A stretch of 64,000 bases of DNA from Onchidella celtica (taxonomy: Eukaryota; Mollusca; Gastropoda; Systellommatophora; Onchidiidae): NCBI GenBank assembly GCA_963931925.1, contig OZ007569.1, positions 50,092,101-50,156,100 on the forward strand. The letters run 5' to 3'. This document shows positions 26,601-40,056 of this stretch, piece after piece. The position numbers and the translations under genes were made by a program. Below the pieces are notes generated by a model. It was not told where the DNA came from, ran no database searches, and saw only the letters and a list, made by a program, of their open reading frames with translations. Positions within the stretch are counted from its first letter, which is position 1. Each line of letters starts with the position of its first letter.

Positions 26601-28845
26601 GGCTGAAACCAGGATTGGGGCTGACAAATAACATAATTGATAGACAAGGACTGATGGCACTTTAATGTTTAAATCATTATAATACAGAATAATACCATGG
26701 ATTTCCTATTGTACAAAACCGTTTTATTCTTTGCAAGAGAGCGGGGTGAGTGTGATTCAGGTTATCTAAAGATCGCATTGTGCTTTCAAAGCGTTTGTTT
26801 GTAAGAGATTGTTGGCCTTTTTAATGATTTATCTCTTCAAATGACACTGATGGTAGATCAACGTGTCGTGGTGCATTTAAGAATATTTGAACACTGTGTC
26901 AGTGTATATTTCTTTGCCCGTAACTTCGTGTCAGGGAGGCATGTTTATTAAACTGCTTTGTAATATTAACTTACCCAATGACATTGTTGATATTGCGACA
27001 AATTAAAGGGCACGCCTGTTTCTATCTTTTAATGTATCTCATCGCAGTCTTAGTTTAACGTCCATGTAAGTCTGTAAGGTGTAACCCACCGACTGTTCAC
27101 CAGCATTTACAAGCGTCTTTGGCACATTTTATATCCAAAACGCAGTCTTAAATTAGCTTAAATTTGAGAAAAATAAGTTGTCCATGACAGGATTAAAGTC
27201 TAGGCCTTCACTTCCCAGATTAGCTGGAACTACTAGACCCCCAGAGATTATTCTGAACATTTACTTTTCTTTCTTAAGTCGGCAAGGGGTAAAAAATCAG
27301 CAAAATTAGACCTCGTACTTGTCCATGACGACACCTGTAGGACCATAAAGACGCATTGCCACATTTTAACCACGAATCTGTCTATTGTTGGTTTTGTTTT
27401 GTCCTGTTTTTGCCACGAACGGATTGAAATCCCCACCTTCATCTTCGCACGCTTGAACAGCTGATGCCTCCATCACGTTCTTCCATGGAGGATCTGTACA
27501 AAGACAGGAGAGAGAGAGAGAGAGCTTAAAAAACAAAAAGAAATGTTTGCCCTCCTCCCTAAAAGAATGCACCATCAGCTAATAAGGCAATAAACCATTT
27601 TGAACCAACACTTTTAACTTTGTATTTTTCAAGGAAAGCAACTTCACAAATCAAATTTTGAAATGTTATTGAGTGTGATTTTCATTTTGATCCTTCCGAC
27701 GGTGAATCAACCGAAGCCAGGCCGAAAATTCCTAAATTATTGTCGAGAGGATCACATTTTAAAGTCCATTCTAAAAATTAAAAAAAAAAGAAATCTATGG
27801 ATCGAATGTCAAGTATAAATTTATCATTAAGTCAACGCTAAATGAAAACGCGTCAATCTAAAATGCACTTTTCTCTGAACTTCTGTTTACAAAGATAAGT
27901 CAGCCTGGCTTTACTGAGTCATAAATTAGCTCTTCATTGATGTCTGAAAGCTACAGCTCCTTGACTTCACTACATGGATATATAATTAATGGAGCGTCTA
28001 TATTTTTTGCCTGAAAATGCCTTGATTACCCGTGGGACTCAAGGACGCCATGAAACTGGAGATTTATGGATGCAAGAATCTTCATATTATCTATAATTTG
28101 ATATTTTAATTTATTAATGTTTAAACCGAAAAACAAAACAAAAAAAACGTGAAAAAACAGAGTTAAAAAACATAGAGATGACGTAAAATATACAATTTTT
28201 CAAGATCTCAGGATTAATCAATTCTTTTTAAATTGAATATTAGGTCGATGCTGTAATTAAAATGTGCTACAATAATAGCAAACAGAGCCGATTTATGATT
28301 TGAGTGTCCACGTCCGGGGCGGCGACATTTTGAGTTCTGTTTCCATTTTCTTCGTGCATTGATGAACAAATGATTTGTGAAAAAGAAATAGTATATTCTT
28401 TAAGAACTGGCGGAAAGTGTGCCGGTGAAAAGCCAAGGAGACACTAATTGCTATTTCCCCGTTTGGCAAGACATTAATTTGTCATTTAATCTGATGCGTT
28501 TACTCAGTATGTTCCGCACATGCCCTTTTTTTTTTTTTTTTGGCAAAGCCGACCCATTCAGCAAGATTTCTTCTATTCATAGGTTCATATCAGCATTAGT
28601 GTGTCCAAGCTGAATCACTAATTGAGCAGCGATAGGGGGAAATATGACAGATGGTATGGACGAAGGGTGAAAATATGCCTCATAAAAGCCAGTCATCTGC
28701 ATCCATACACTAGACAAGAAAACTTTGAGGAAGAAACGCCTTCGTATCTGGATGTAGGAGCCTCTTTATTCGCAAATCATTAAATTTTCCTTCACTGATT
28801 GTTAATCAGACGATTAAACTAAAGTCAATAGCTAAAATGATCAAG
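23640..28845. other. Intron segment without a gene
   Basis: AT-rich non-coding DNA with small GA and A runs. The block about 26550-26690 is more balanced in composition and has a homeodomain-type core (CATAATTGAT). No ORF or mobile element is recognised. Confidence 0.5.
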
Positions 28846-28920
28846 AAGGTACCCAACAAACCGTGTCAAACACGCAGTGGCCATTATGGTATCGACGCGA
28901 AGTTAAATTCAAACTCAAAA
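28846..28920 (+). mobile_element. LINE 3' end, copy 6 (short)
   Basis: Contains GGTACCCAACAAACCGTG, GCAGTGGCCATTATGG, TATCGACGCG and a TTAAATTCAAACTCAAAA tail. This corresponds to the last 75 bases of the family consensus. Confidence 0.6.
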
Positions 28921-29599
28921 AGTCAGTTCATACTGTGCCCTCCGACAGACCCACACTGCCAGAGGTAGAGACTTTTTCAGTCATAATTTGTGTTCTATGA
29001 CATTTAATTATCAGTAGGGAGTCTTCATTTTTTTAAGATACATTTTTACACTCCAGACATGTCATGCCTGCACTGAAATCAGAATAACAAGTGACAAAAT
29101 CAGCCATTTGATAATTGCTTGTTTGGCCACAGGTCAGTCAGGGAGCGTATTCCCGTCTGACTGATGTGATTTTTTTCTTGGCGTGTTCGGAGAAATGTCC
29201 GTTGCCTGGGCTGCCTCTGTCACTGCCCTGTCAACCGATCTCAATGACAGGTGAACAGATTTACATGGGGTACTTGCCGCCTTGTCACATCAAATCGTAG
29301 ATCTTTATAACGGTTATACTAATCTGTGTGCCAAAAACTCGTGTGCTATAACAGCATAGTCTTCCCAAATGTTCCAAGGCAGCCTTGTACATGTATAGGT
29401 ATTTTGTAAATGTACTTGCTAACAAGAAGACTGCTTCTCTAATCTGCACCACGAGGAGCAAAGGGAATATATCCGCTGCACTATAATTCTGAATGAACGT
29501 AAAGTTTCCTTAGCATTTGCCAGAATATATAGAGTTATGAATGGACTTCGGGGTTATTTTCACTAACAACAACAACAAAAAAAAGTTGAAGAACTCCTA

Positions 29600-30340
29600 G
29601 TTTTGCCACCTCGATTGCTGATATTTAACGGTGATCTATCGCACCCATCAAGCTTACTTGTCAGTTATCAGGCCATCTCTCTCATAATAACTCACTCGTC
29701 CCTAGCCTCGTTCCCGCGGTCCTGCCACCTTTTCACGGGCACGAGTTCCGATACACCGCTGATGACAGGATCATTCGGTGACTGACATGATTGAGAATCC
29801 CACGGGCCATTGGCTTTTATCTGTCCCGAGCGACTCCAACAATCGAGGGCCTGGGTGCGCTGAGACCCCCCTGTGATTCCGGCATGGGGAGACGAGACCA
29901 TCTTCATAATATTCGCTACACAAAACAGCCAGGCGAAAAAGCCCCCAGTTATTAATTATAATCATTGAGATGAAGGGTCGCCAACGCGTAGCGACGACGG
30001 GAGACTCCGGCGCATCCGTTCTCCAAATCTGAATGCTGCTGAGATCGTTGGCTCGGCAGGCGGGCGAGCAAGTCATTAAAGGTAGTTGAGCTCGCACATG
30101 AGGAACGGTGCCTACATTTTCCACTCTAGCGCGCACCTTGTTGCCACTGAGTTCTCCAACCCAGGGGGAGTCGGCCCCAGCCACAATACGGCCGAGAGTA
30201 GTGAGACCCGGGGGCTGAAGCAGAGAAATGTGTGCCCTATAGATAAAACATGCACCCTCGAGGCATATTCCTTCTGCATTGAAATCACATTCAGAAATAT
30301 ACAACAATGTCACTGCAGCACCCTCCTATCCAAATTCTGA
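29600..30340. promoter_or_regulatory. GC-richer, low-repeat intronic block (candidate conserved regulatory element)
   Basis: About 740 bases that are distinctly less AT-rich and less repetitive than their surroundings, with a homeodomain-type core (TTATTAATTATAATCATT at about 29948) and CATTAAAGG near 30075. The 180-codon minus-strand frame here starts without a supported ATG context, matches nothing I know, and is better explained by the base composition. Position in the large intron of a developmental gene makes an enhancer plausible. Confidence 0.25.
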
Positions 30341-31739
30341 CACAGACTATAAGTGACAGACACCATTGCCCGAAGCATTATAAAGCATAATACCTACTCT
30401 ATTTTTCCCCCCTCTTTTCAACGCTCATTATTGTCTTCTCGGCGAGGAAGAAGCATTCTAATGATACGCTTTCTCCTGTAAGATAATAAAATGCTATGAA
30501 ATGCTTTGTGTATTAAACTTTTTCATGTCACCTTTGCACAGCTGCAGAAAATGACAATATGCTGTCTGTTGTTCCATACAATTGGCAGATTTACACTGCG
30601 GGGAACATTACAGTGAAAAACAATAATAAAACACTGAAGGATTTCTGACTCATCAAACCAGAAACCTTGAACCAAAGTTCACTATGGGAAATAAATTGTC
30701 ACTCCGCTGTAAAAACATGGCAATTTTGCTAAACTTATCTCCCTTCTCTTGCATTATCTCCCTTGACTTGATTTGTTATTTGAGAATCACAGATCATATT
30801 GTTATTTATGGAAAAAAGAACAACAACAAGAAAGACCAAAGAGAGAGAAAATCAAGAACAGGGGGCCAACAGCACTATGCTGAGGCCCCCGAGAAACAAA
30901 AGAACTCATCCGTTGTTATTTATGTTAAGGCGTTAATTTCATCAATTCTTCAGTTTCCATGAAGGACAGTCGCAATTTCCAGTGGATTCACCAAGTCTTT
31001 CGCCTACACATTTTTTGTAAATTGTAACTCTCACATAATATATGGCAGATACCTGTTCGCCGGAGAAAGGGGGAGTCACTATCGTATTCATGTAGATATT
31101 CTCGTTCCCGTTCTTCAAACGTTGACATTAAACGAATTAAAAATAAAAACATCTTCATAAACTTCATGACTGTCAGTATTCCCTTAATGTAGTAGGCCTA
31201 CATTATATATCATTTCATACTACATGATCTTAATGAATGTATGACAGAAATGTTAACATTGAATACATTGAAAGTAGTAACAGTAACATTTGCAAGTAAA
31301 CTGTATGTTTTTAATAGTGAGTATTTGCCTGCACTCCAGGTGTGATGTACTTTGTTAAAAAATCGTGTCATCCTTCTCCCAACGACTTCCGTCTCCCCAT
31401 ATCTCCGCCAATCAGGTCGCCAACATTGTAATGTGATTTAGTAAGTTAATTCATCCTTTTGTGAATGCTTGATATCCCCCTAACACGCCACCCCGCCCCC
31501 CAAAAAATCAATTTCACCACCACCATGAATGCTTCACTTAAACTTAAATCCTGTCCATGGTGACTTAGACACGTAAAAATATGTGTATCAGAAGTACGAA
31601 GTGCGTGGTAACTGTATCTGAAGTACGTGAACGAACCTGCTAACAGCAGGGACCATAAGGACTTAAAAACGGCGAGTTTGTTCGCTGATGTTGGTGTTCT
31701 TCGTTCGATTTTATAACAGTGAGGCAATAATACCAAGGA

Positions 31740-32010
31740 TGGAGACCTCCGTAATACTGCCGAAAAGTGCTTTCAACGCCACAAGAAATTAGAGACACTG
31801 GACGCCGCCCTCAACTGCATTCGAACACTGTGGCTGCGATTATCGAGCATAAATATCAAGATAGATAATGCAAAGAAGAGAGAGATTATTTCCCCGGGAT
31901 TTCAATGTTATTACACCGGAGTGATGATTTATTGCCCCATGATGAGCTTTTGTTTCCTGGGTTTTTAATGAGTCAGGAATCCTTGGATGTTATAGAACTT
32001 TCGTTCACTG
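31740..32010. promoter_or_regulatory. Candidate intronic regulatory block
   Basis: Balanced-composition sequence with GATAATGCAAAG, GGGATTTC and GAGTGATGATTTATTGCCCC motifs and no repeats or ORF. Weak compositional evidence only. Confidence 0.15.
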
Positions 32011-33814
32011 TAATGTTTCCCTCAGAGCAAATCTGTCAACTGTAAGGGAAAAAACACATTTTCTGTAGCTGCACACATAGGTGAAATAAAAATTAAACCA
32101 CAGAGCATCCAAGTCAAACACTGTGACCAATGACATCGAGTACTGATAACGCCGATTGTAAAGTAATTATGAGTAAGCTTGCATTTTTTGTAGGCATGTT
32201 TTAGCAACGTTCTCACGACCGGGGAGGTTCAGTCAGAAGCAGAGGGGAACAGAGAAATCCTGACGGGAGCACAGAAACAAATTGTTAACAGGGGGTCACA
32301 TTTTACCACAGAAAGCATGGCAAAAATCATTGTACGCTACCCCTATGGGATAATATATCGTTGGAGACAACGCAACCCAGTCCAGGCAAGTCTGAGATGT
32401 GTCTGTCTGTCACAACAAAGATTGCAGAGCCATGCAGGCGGGCAGAGACAAACATATAATAGAGGGCTTTAGAATGGAATCTGATGCCGAACATGTAGCA
32501 AAATTAGGATGAAAGAATGGGTTGTGAGAAAATTGAAGAGGTCCCGAGAATGACAAATTGAAGGGGGAAGCAGAACAAGGGGCTTGGGCTAGAAATTTGA
32601 TTCGACTTGACGGGTGAAACAGATTTAATGATATCTTTTTGCTATTACATGAGCGAAGAATTCTCGTTCCTGCTTTGCACTTCCATTCTTCTTTTCTTTT
32701 TTCTTTTTTTTTTCTTGGCCCTTCTCTTCCTTCCTTCCCCTGTTCTTTTTCTCCTCCCATCTTTCAGGTGAAACTGGGCCAAAGAGATGTAGATTTTCTA
32801 TACTGGGTGAGAAGGTTTGAACAATAGTGTATTGTGAAGCTCTCAGAAGTTCTAGCAATTTTGTCAGAATCTAAGGGAGTGTTAAGTTCAAAGTCTTCGG
32901 CCATTCCGGTCCGGCTCTGCAAATACGTTTTTTGTTTGTTTGTTTGTCTTTTGGCCCTTCCGTATTTTGTTTTGGACTGTATAAATGAAGCCAACCCCAA
33001 CAGAATAACACTTGAATACTGGGTAGGTAATAAGTTCTGCCTCGACGAGTTACGCCTGTGAATGTTATTAATTTGTTGTCTGAAACACGTTTGAGAAATT
33101 TTCAGATTAATTATGCTGAGAAATTTGAGGATAATGTACCTGCTGAAAACTCATACAACTAAGACATGACACTTCAAGGCTGTCAAATTTCAACAGGAAG
33201 AAAACCAGCCTTTTTTTTTTTTTTCATTATTATCATTAATAAGATTTGTACAAGGATCTGAATCAATTCTTGGTTGAAAACATTCATGAGACTTGAAAAC
33301 TTGATAATGTTATTGACACGGGTGAAAGGCGACGGATTACAAAGAAAAAATGCCGATCTGCTTACAGGAAGGCTGAAGTGCAGTGATAAAAGAGCTTTTT
33401 GCCGGTTTAAATCACGCGACCTTAGTTCCTGTTTGTTCCGGCTCCATTTTTTGCACAACTGAGAAATTCGTCGCTTAACGTTTGCCTCTTTAGTATTATG
33501 ATAAGGAGTAAGAATACATCGGATCTGTGAAACAACTTGATAAGTGCCACGCCGCATTCTAAACTAGTGTCAATGTGTGCATTTATTATAGATATTCCAC
33601 ATACTGAAAGATATCCAGTTTTTCAGAGAATGGAGATAAAACAAACAAGAACTTAGGTCGCTATCTGATTAAGAACGTCTTGACATTATTCGCGTGTACC
33701 GTCCTCTTATTTCCCATCAATAAAGTCTGGGAATTGTGTTTAGCACATATTGTTAATGGTTCAGCGTTGTCGGAGTAAATTCTCTTTTATTATCCCTTTC
33801 AGTCACAGACAGCT

Positions 33815-33990
33815 TTATTTATCTACCTACCCGCCTACCTACCTGCCTGCCTGTCTACCTGGCTATCTACCTGCCTTACCTATCTACTACCTGCCCTACA
33901 ACTCACCTACCTACATACCTACCTGCCTATCTATTTGTCTGTCTGTCTGTCTGTCTGTCTGCCTGCCTGCCTATCCATCCATCTATCTCA
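33815..33990. repeat. Degenerate TACC/TGCC/TGTC tetranucleotide tract
   Basis: A mosaic of CTAC, CTGC, TGTC and CCAT repeats about 175 bases long. The Tyr/Leu/Pro/Cys-rich open frame over it is an artefact. Confidence 0.9.
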
Positions 33991-34436
33991 GTTACTTGTT
34001 AAAAAACGATGTATGTCATGTGGTTTGACACCGTGATCCTGAAAAACAGTTTGTACGCAAATAAAGACTGAATTATTCAAGAAGAGCTATCCATCACTTT
34101 CATTATTAGAACTCTACCCAATGCTATCTATTACAGTTGATTCCTCATGAATACAGTTGAATATCACTTCAAGGGAGCCGCAGGGGCACACTTTTCAGTT
34201 GCTGCTGTAATTTTACGCATAGCACTCTTTAACAATGTCACTGTGAATGTAAACGGTTTTCAAAACTGTACGAGAAGTAGGCCGTGGTGCCCAATCTGAT
34301 ACCTTTCTACGTGTCGCTGGTCAGAAAACACTGTATTTATGTGTAACAGCTGATTTTGGGGGTAGGAAATGCTTTAAATAAGCCCTTGTCTTGACACAAG
34401 TATTTTATCAATATAAATGATATGTGTCTCATAGAT

Positions 34437-34662
34437 CAGAGTTCGGCAACTAGCGGCTTGAGAGCCGCATACGGCTCTTTGAGCTTTCATCTGAGGTTGT
34501 TTCCTTTTCTTAATTGCCAGTAAAAAAAAAAAAAAAATTGTAAATGAGAAAAAATGCTAATGGGATATAGATTTTCCTGCGCATTTGTGGCTCATTCTAG
34601 AGATGAATTCTATGGAAAATTTCAGATACGGATCTTCTTCTCTGCAAGGTTGCCGATCCCTG
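34437..34662. mobile_element. hAT-type miniature inverted-repeat element
   Basis: The left terminus CAGAGTTCGGCAAC and the inverted right terminus CAGGGATCGGCAAC match at 12 of 14 positions. The element is flanked by an 8-bp target duplication, TCATAGAT (34429-34436) and TCACAGAT (34663-34670), with one mismatch. An internal palindrome AGAGCCG-CATA-CGGCTCT adds to the hAT-like structure. At 226 bp there is no transposase. Confidence 0.75.
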
Positions 34663-34752
34663 TCACAGATCATTATGTTTAACTGTTAGGAAAAAATTCC
34701 CTGGAGCTGCCTGCTTGCACACATACACATAATTATTGTCAGCACACTTTAA

Positions 34753-34973
34753 CTTTTTGAGTGCCAATCACCGATATATCGGTTCTTCCACTGGTCACGT
34801 TTGTGCCAAACACCGGTGTATCGGTGCACAAGAATGCCAGGCTATTTTGTTTCGGGAAGAAAGAAAATCGGCTTTCTATTCATAAAGATTGCTGTAGTTA
34901 GTCTTCATTCATCTCACCCCACTATTTTCTTCCTGTATCAGTAAGGATGGAAAAATTCATGGCATACAAAGAG
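34753..34973. mobile_element. piggyBac-like miniature inverted-repeat element
   Basis: Flanked on both sides by TTAA (34749-34752 and 34974-34977), the piggyBac target. The terminal sequences CTTTTTGAGTGCCA and, inverted, CTCTTTGTATGCCA match at 11 of 14 positions. Inside are two palindromic motifs, CACCGATATATCGGTT and CACCGGTGTATCGGTG. There is no coding capacity. Confidence 0.65.
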
Positions 34974-35670
34974 TTAACCATCTTGAATTTTAATTTTGGC
35001 ATTCTGCAGATGAACATTTTTGGCCATGCTACGAATTTTCATAATAAACATCATCACTGCTCTACGATAATATTTGTCAGACTTCTGCCCAAAAAGGCAA
35101 CTGAGTGTTCATTGGGTTGCTGAGCATGAGGGCTGCCAGATAATATTATAGAAAAAGAAATGCGCCAATAAGAAAATGTAATAATCCAATAGAATCTTAA
35201 TGGCACAGGAAAAGAAACATTTTTTTTTTATATATTAATATCTCAAAAGTGTCAAGAATGGCTTATGCCATTGGTGTAGAGCAATGATGACATCTACCTT
35301 TGATAACTGCCCCCGTTTCACTCCCACGGTGGAGAACCGCTGATTGACATATAGCCCTAGAGAAAACAGCAGGGGTTACGCATATGCCATTAAAACTATC
35401 TTACAGTGCTTATGGAGCATACATGTGTTTGAATCGATTTCTTAAAGCAAAAACGCACCGCCTCCCTTCCTTCTTCTTCAGTTGAGTCCCAACGATCTCG
35501 AGCTGAACAAAAGGGGCAACGCCTCATAATACCGCAGTTAGTGTCAGTTGGAAAATTCTCGGATTTTACATTTTAACAAAGTGTACGAGGATTAAACTTT
35601 CATTTTATGAATATAGCACGCTGAACAGAGTTGAATAAAGAGCCAGGCCCGGAACTTCAGTTGGCGGACA

Positions 35671-35686
35671 GGGGGGGGGGGGGGGG
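35671..35686. repeat. Poly-G run (16)
   Basis: A pure G homopolymer, one of many in the window. Confidence 0.95.
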
Positions 35687-36349
35687 ATCTAAATAATACA
35701 GAATTTTTTAGAAGATCTTAACGTGGATGCAAAGAAAATTGCTGATAAATGTATTTAGAGAATTCGACAGAATTAGACGTGAGGGCAATAAAAAAAAAAA
35801 GTCTTATTTGCTTTTGAACAGATTACGATCGATTGCTGGAGAATGAGAATGTAACCCTTGTAAATAATTGTTTGTGATTATTTTCCACCCAATTCTATTT
35901 TTTTTTTTTTTCAGTCAAAACACACAACCACAATAATTATATTACCGGCATTTACTTTGCTATCTTGGAATCTCTGGTTTTTTTTTAATTTTTCTCATTT
36001 GTCGTTTATGTTATAGGTGTTTTGTATTGTTGATGAATGTCTCAAAGATAAACTTACGAGACTAACAGTGTTGGACTTTTGTTTGACGGTACCGGTCGAA
36101 AAATGTACATCGTGCCCCTTTCTCCAATTTGTCGCCCCAGTAGACAAAATTTAGAACACGGAATGAAGGTGTTCCATTTTATATTAGGCCTAAGTGTTCA
36201 GAATTTAGTGCCAGAAAACCGATACGATTTGAGGATGACACTTCTCGTATAGATTCGTTTTGGCGACACAGTGTAATAATAATTATTTCCATCGGATATA
36301 GTTTTTAAAAAGTTCCTTCTAGTGAATTCAATTTCAAAATATTCTGAAA

Positions 36350-36760
36350 CTAGATGAGCTACCGGGCATTGCCCAGAATAAACAGTCATGGGGATTTGTG
36401 ATCCTCCCCCCCCCCCCCCCCCCCAGTATAATAAAAGTAATAAACTACAGTCTTGCTTCAGAACTCATGCGCACCACAACATTACGCACCAAACAGAACG
36501 CTTGATACGGTTACTTTTTATGACATGCACGGTACTATATATTACGAAACAAACATGCAAAAATACAGATGTTACATAGCAATAAACATTGTTGTTTTTT
36601 TTTTAAATACACGCTTGAAGTAAACAACTTTTAATTATAGCCATCATCTTCCTTATCTCAATTGCCACCTTCCTGCCAAATTTAAGGCCTGAAGAGTGTA
36701 TAGTTTGGTCAGTTAGTCATGCCAAAGGTTGCAAGTTATTGAAATATAAAAAATAATAGA
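36350..36760 (-). mobile_element. Non-autonomous Helitron-like element (minus strand)
   Basis: Read on the minus strand it begins A^TCTATTATTTTTTATATTTC at 36760 and ends with a short GGGC/GCCC hairpin followed by CTCATCTAG^T at 36350. This is the canonical Helitron end pattern, and its last ten bases match the element at 1386-1690 except for one. The interior has no Helitron protein and includes a 19-base C run at 36406-36424. Confidence 0.6.
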
Positions 36761-36769
36761 TGATTCGGA

Positions 36770-39700
36770 GATGCCTTCACCTTTTGTCTCCGTATTTTCT
36801 GAGCGGCGATAGACGGTAAAAAAAATACACGGAAATAAATAAATTAGGAGTTAAATGTTTTCAGTGACGAAATCAATTTCATAATATTCTGCAAAGATTT
36901 AAGGAGTCGTTCGCCTTTTGTCGCGGTATTTTCTGATCGTTTCAGTTTACTTTCAATGTATGCTGGGCACAGACAACCTTGTGATGTTAGAGCTTCTCCT
37001 AGGTGTCTGTGCAGGAGAATCTAGAACTGCATTCTTTGTTTTAACTGCACAGCGACCGAGTCGTCGTAGGAGAAGTTAATTGCAGATCCAATCCGGGGAT
37101 CAAGACTGATTGCCGACTGCGATGAAATTACTGAGAAATCTAATGATTTCTTTGTGATAGGGGACTGACTACCCAGCATTGGTACACCTCTTGTCTGACT
37201 TTTTTTTATTGCGGATAAAAGTTATGAAGGCAGCGATTTTAATTCTGTACTTTTTTGACTGGAATAGAGAAGTATGAGAAATGTGGTGTTTTCGTTCGTT
37301 TCTTTCTCATGTTGCCCCCCCCCCCCATCTCTCCAAGAAAGTTTAGCACGGGGTGCTCTTGCAGTAACAAGCAATTATTCTCGCGGGTTTTAACTATTTT
37401 CCTTATCACATGCGGAAAAATATCGCTCATAGTTCTGTTTCCATCTTACGCAACTCTATAATTATGTTCTTAAACATTTTAAATAGGAACCGGCAAGTAT
37501 ACATGTATAGATCTACATCTTTTAAGCCTAAACTTTAATCATAATGGCCATGGAGGTGGGAAGACATCGTTAGATAGCAAACATATTATGCACAAAGAGG
37601 TGGCAACAAAGAGCAGGCAATGCATTGACACCGACGGCAATGTGAAAGTAACAACAATGCTACATTACCCAGGGCATAATTCTCTTCCTATCAACCAGAT
37701 GGCAAACAATGAACTTAAAGCAATAATAACCAGACACTTGGAAATAATTGAAAGACATCTCAATTCATGGATTTGCATGAACACAACATTAATTTAATAC
37801 TCTGATCTGATGAATTTCGCTTGAATTTGGTGTCGTCCCTTAAATCCCCTTATAACAGGACAGGTGACGGTTTACCTGAGGCTGTGTCTCACTCACGGGA
37901 CCTCTAACTGTGCAGTTATCTTCCAGGGATTAATGCAGCCCAATGGCAGGATCCAATATACGACACAGTCATTTAACACACAAAATACGAAACAAAACAA
38001 AGAACCAGACGAAATGATAATTTAAGAACAGCATGGGGCCCTTCATTTCTTGTTATATTTCATGCATCGGCTGAAGGCATGAACTCTGAAGCATCGACAA
38101 AACCCCTAAGATGATCGTTAAGCTCACGGGTCTGAACAGTAAATGTTTCCCATGCATGTATTCTGGCCGTTAACTAAACTCTGAGGAAACTACGAATATG
38201 AATAATTGATCAAAATCTGCCATGGTGGAAAAAGCTTGTCGTGTTAAATTCTAGATGGCCTGGTTTTCCTCTGGGAGGCTGGACTTTGTTGCTAGATGAC
38301 CCTAATCCGATTGTATCCCCCATGAAATGTATAATCGAACTTGATATTTGATTCTCTCAGAAAATTAAAACATAGAAAGCGTACTAATTGCTTTTGATTC
38401 TCGACAGTGGCGACAGCCTTTATTTTGTTGGTTGCTCGTCAAAAATCTACCTTCTACCTGACTGTTAAATGATGGACAATTAACACATTCAGAGTTTTAA
38501 TTCAAATTAAAGAAGACGGATGTGTAATTATTTGAGTTATCGCATGTGTTCAAACTGATGGCGGCCTGGGCCAGGCGTATTTGACAATGCAGCTCGATAA
38601 AGTTGCAAATAACATTAAGCAGTTTATTTATTTATCTATTTATTTATTGAGACACCTCTTAGTTGGTTAGAATACATTGCATGCTTGGGTGGCTGGTTTT
38701 TTTTGTTTTTTTTTAGATTTGCTTGCTGGTTCTTTGGCAGGTAGGCTGCCTGATGTGCTCAATTAAATTCCACTGCATGTTGTACTACTTATAATTAATG
38801 ATCTCTCAATTAGTTATTTTTTAATAATTATAAATGCGAGTTACGCTGGAAAAAGTCAAGCACCTGGTTTTCCTCTTGTTCTTGATTCACGAAACATAAA
38901 TGGTGACTCGACAAATTGCCGTATCGAAACTGATCTTTTTGTATCAAGGCATTTATTTCTAGGCGAATGCCAAGATATTATATTTCTTTTATGTCATTGA
39001 CGGAATAAATCTTGGAAGTCCAGCATCTTTTTTTGCAAATCTATTAAACCAGAGAACACACCAAAACAATACAATTCGAGGATGCTTAACAGTATGCAAC
39101 CCCATTATTCAGATTCATGGACATAATGGAGGCACGAGTAAATGGTGACGCACGAGAGCATTGGAATCAGTGACGCTAGATGAGCGTTCGCTCGTCAAGT
39201 TCGATAACCTATTCGGAGTCGACGTCTGAAAAACTCCAAACTCTCACCTTTTTTGTGTCCCCAATTGTCTATGCCCACTTCGCCCATCTACGGCTTACAA
39301 TAATTGTTTAATTTATTGTTGCTATTTTTTTTTTTTTTAGCCAATAGACACATTTTGGATTTGACCCTGATTGTGAAACAAAACAAAACTAAACAACATG
39401 AATAAATGATTCCAATGCCATGTCTGATCAACCAATAACAAATTCAGATTATTTCATTTCCACAACAAATCTTCTAATAGATACTTATAAGACAAGTAAT
39501 ATGAACAAAATTTGTGTCGGTGGCTGGTGAAGAAAGCCTCTTTGTCTCCTCGCTTTGTATCGTTTATCATATTTATACTTGAGACTTCTGTGTGCGGCGG
39601 AGAGAAGATATTTGTTTGGCGAGGGCCTCAGCCTCTGTCTTTCTGTGCAGCTCTAAATCTTCATGAAAAGCGGATTATACTTAATACGATATTTTCATTG

Positions 39701-39910
39701 AGGTGTCACGTATCAATTGCTGTCCACCACTCTGAAAGCTCATTAAGAAATGTTGCAACAAAATAACACTGCTTAAAAACATTTGTACTTTGCCTGGTGC
39801 ATTTTCTCTCTCTCCCTTTTTACAATCTTATTCTCATTCTTCCACCCCACCTCGATTCCCTTGCTCGATACTGATAAATGTCAAGAGATGTGTAAGCGAG
39901 TTAGGAGCTC
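36770..39910. other. Intron segment without a gene
   Basis: AT-rich DNA with a C run at about 37315-37326 and a TTTA stretch near 38625-38648. Around 38760-38835 there is a cluster of ATTA/TAAT cores. No ORF or mobile element is supported. Confidence 0.45.
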
Positions 39911-39915
39911 TTAAG

Positions 39916-40056
39916 GGGGTCGTCCATAAAGCATGTACGCTCGAATCTGACGATTTTGACCGCCTCTTTCTCCCATGTACACGTTTCATATACGTTGAGG
40001 TCACACACGCATCTTATTTTTCCCCTGCTGAGCATACATACTTTATGGATGGTCCC
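39916..40056. mobile_element. Miniature inverted-repeat element with GGGGTCGTCCATAAAG ends
   Basis: The left end GGGGTCGTCCATAAAGCATG and the inverted right end GGGACCATCCATAAAGTATG share most positions over about 25 bases. Length is 141 bp. Elements with this type of end (GGGGWCGTYCA...) are widespread in invertebrates. The target duplication could not be fixed. The end at 63936 belongs to a related type. Confidence 0.55.

Noticed and set aside
29771..30313. 180-codon minus-strand open frame
   Set aside because: No known similarity and no supported start; listed instead as a GC-richer block with a check proposed.
35250..35350. Possible hAT end (GGTGGAGAACCGCTG, reverse complement CAGCGGTTCTCCACC)
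   Set aside because: No matching left terminus or target duplication found nearby; single end only.
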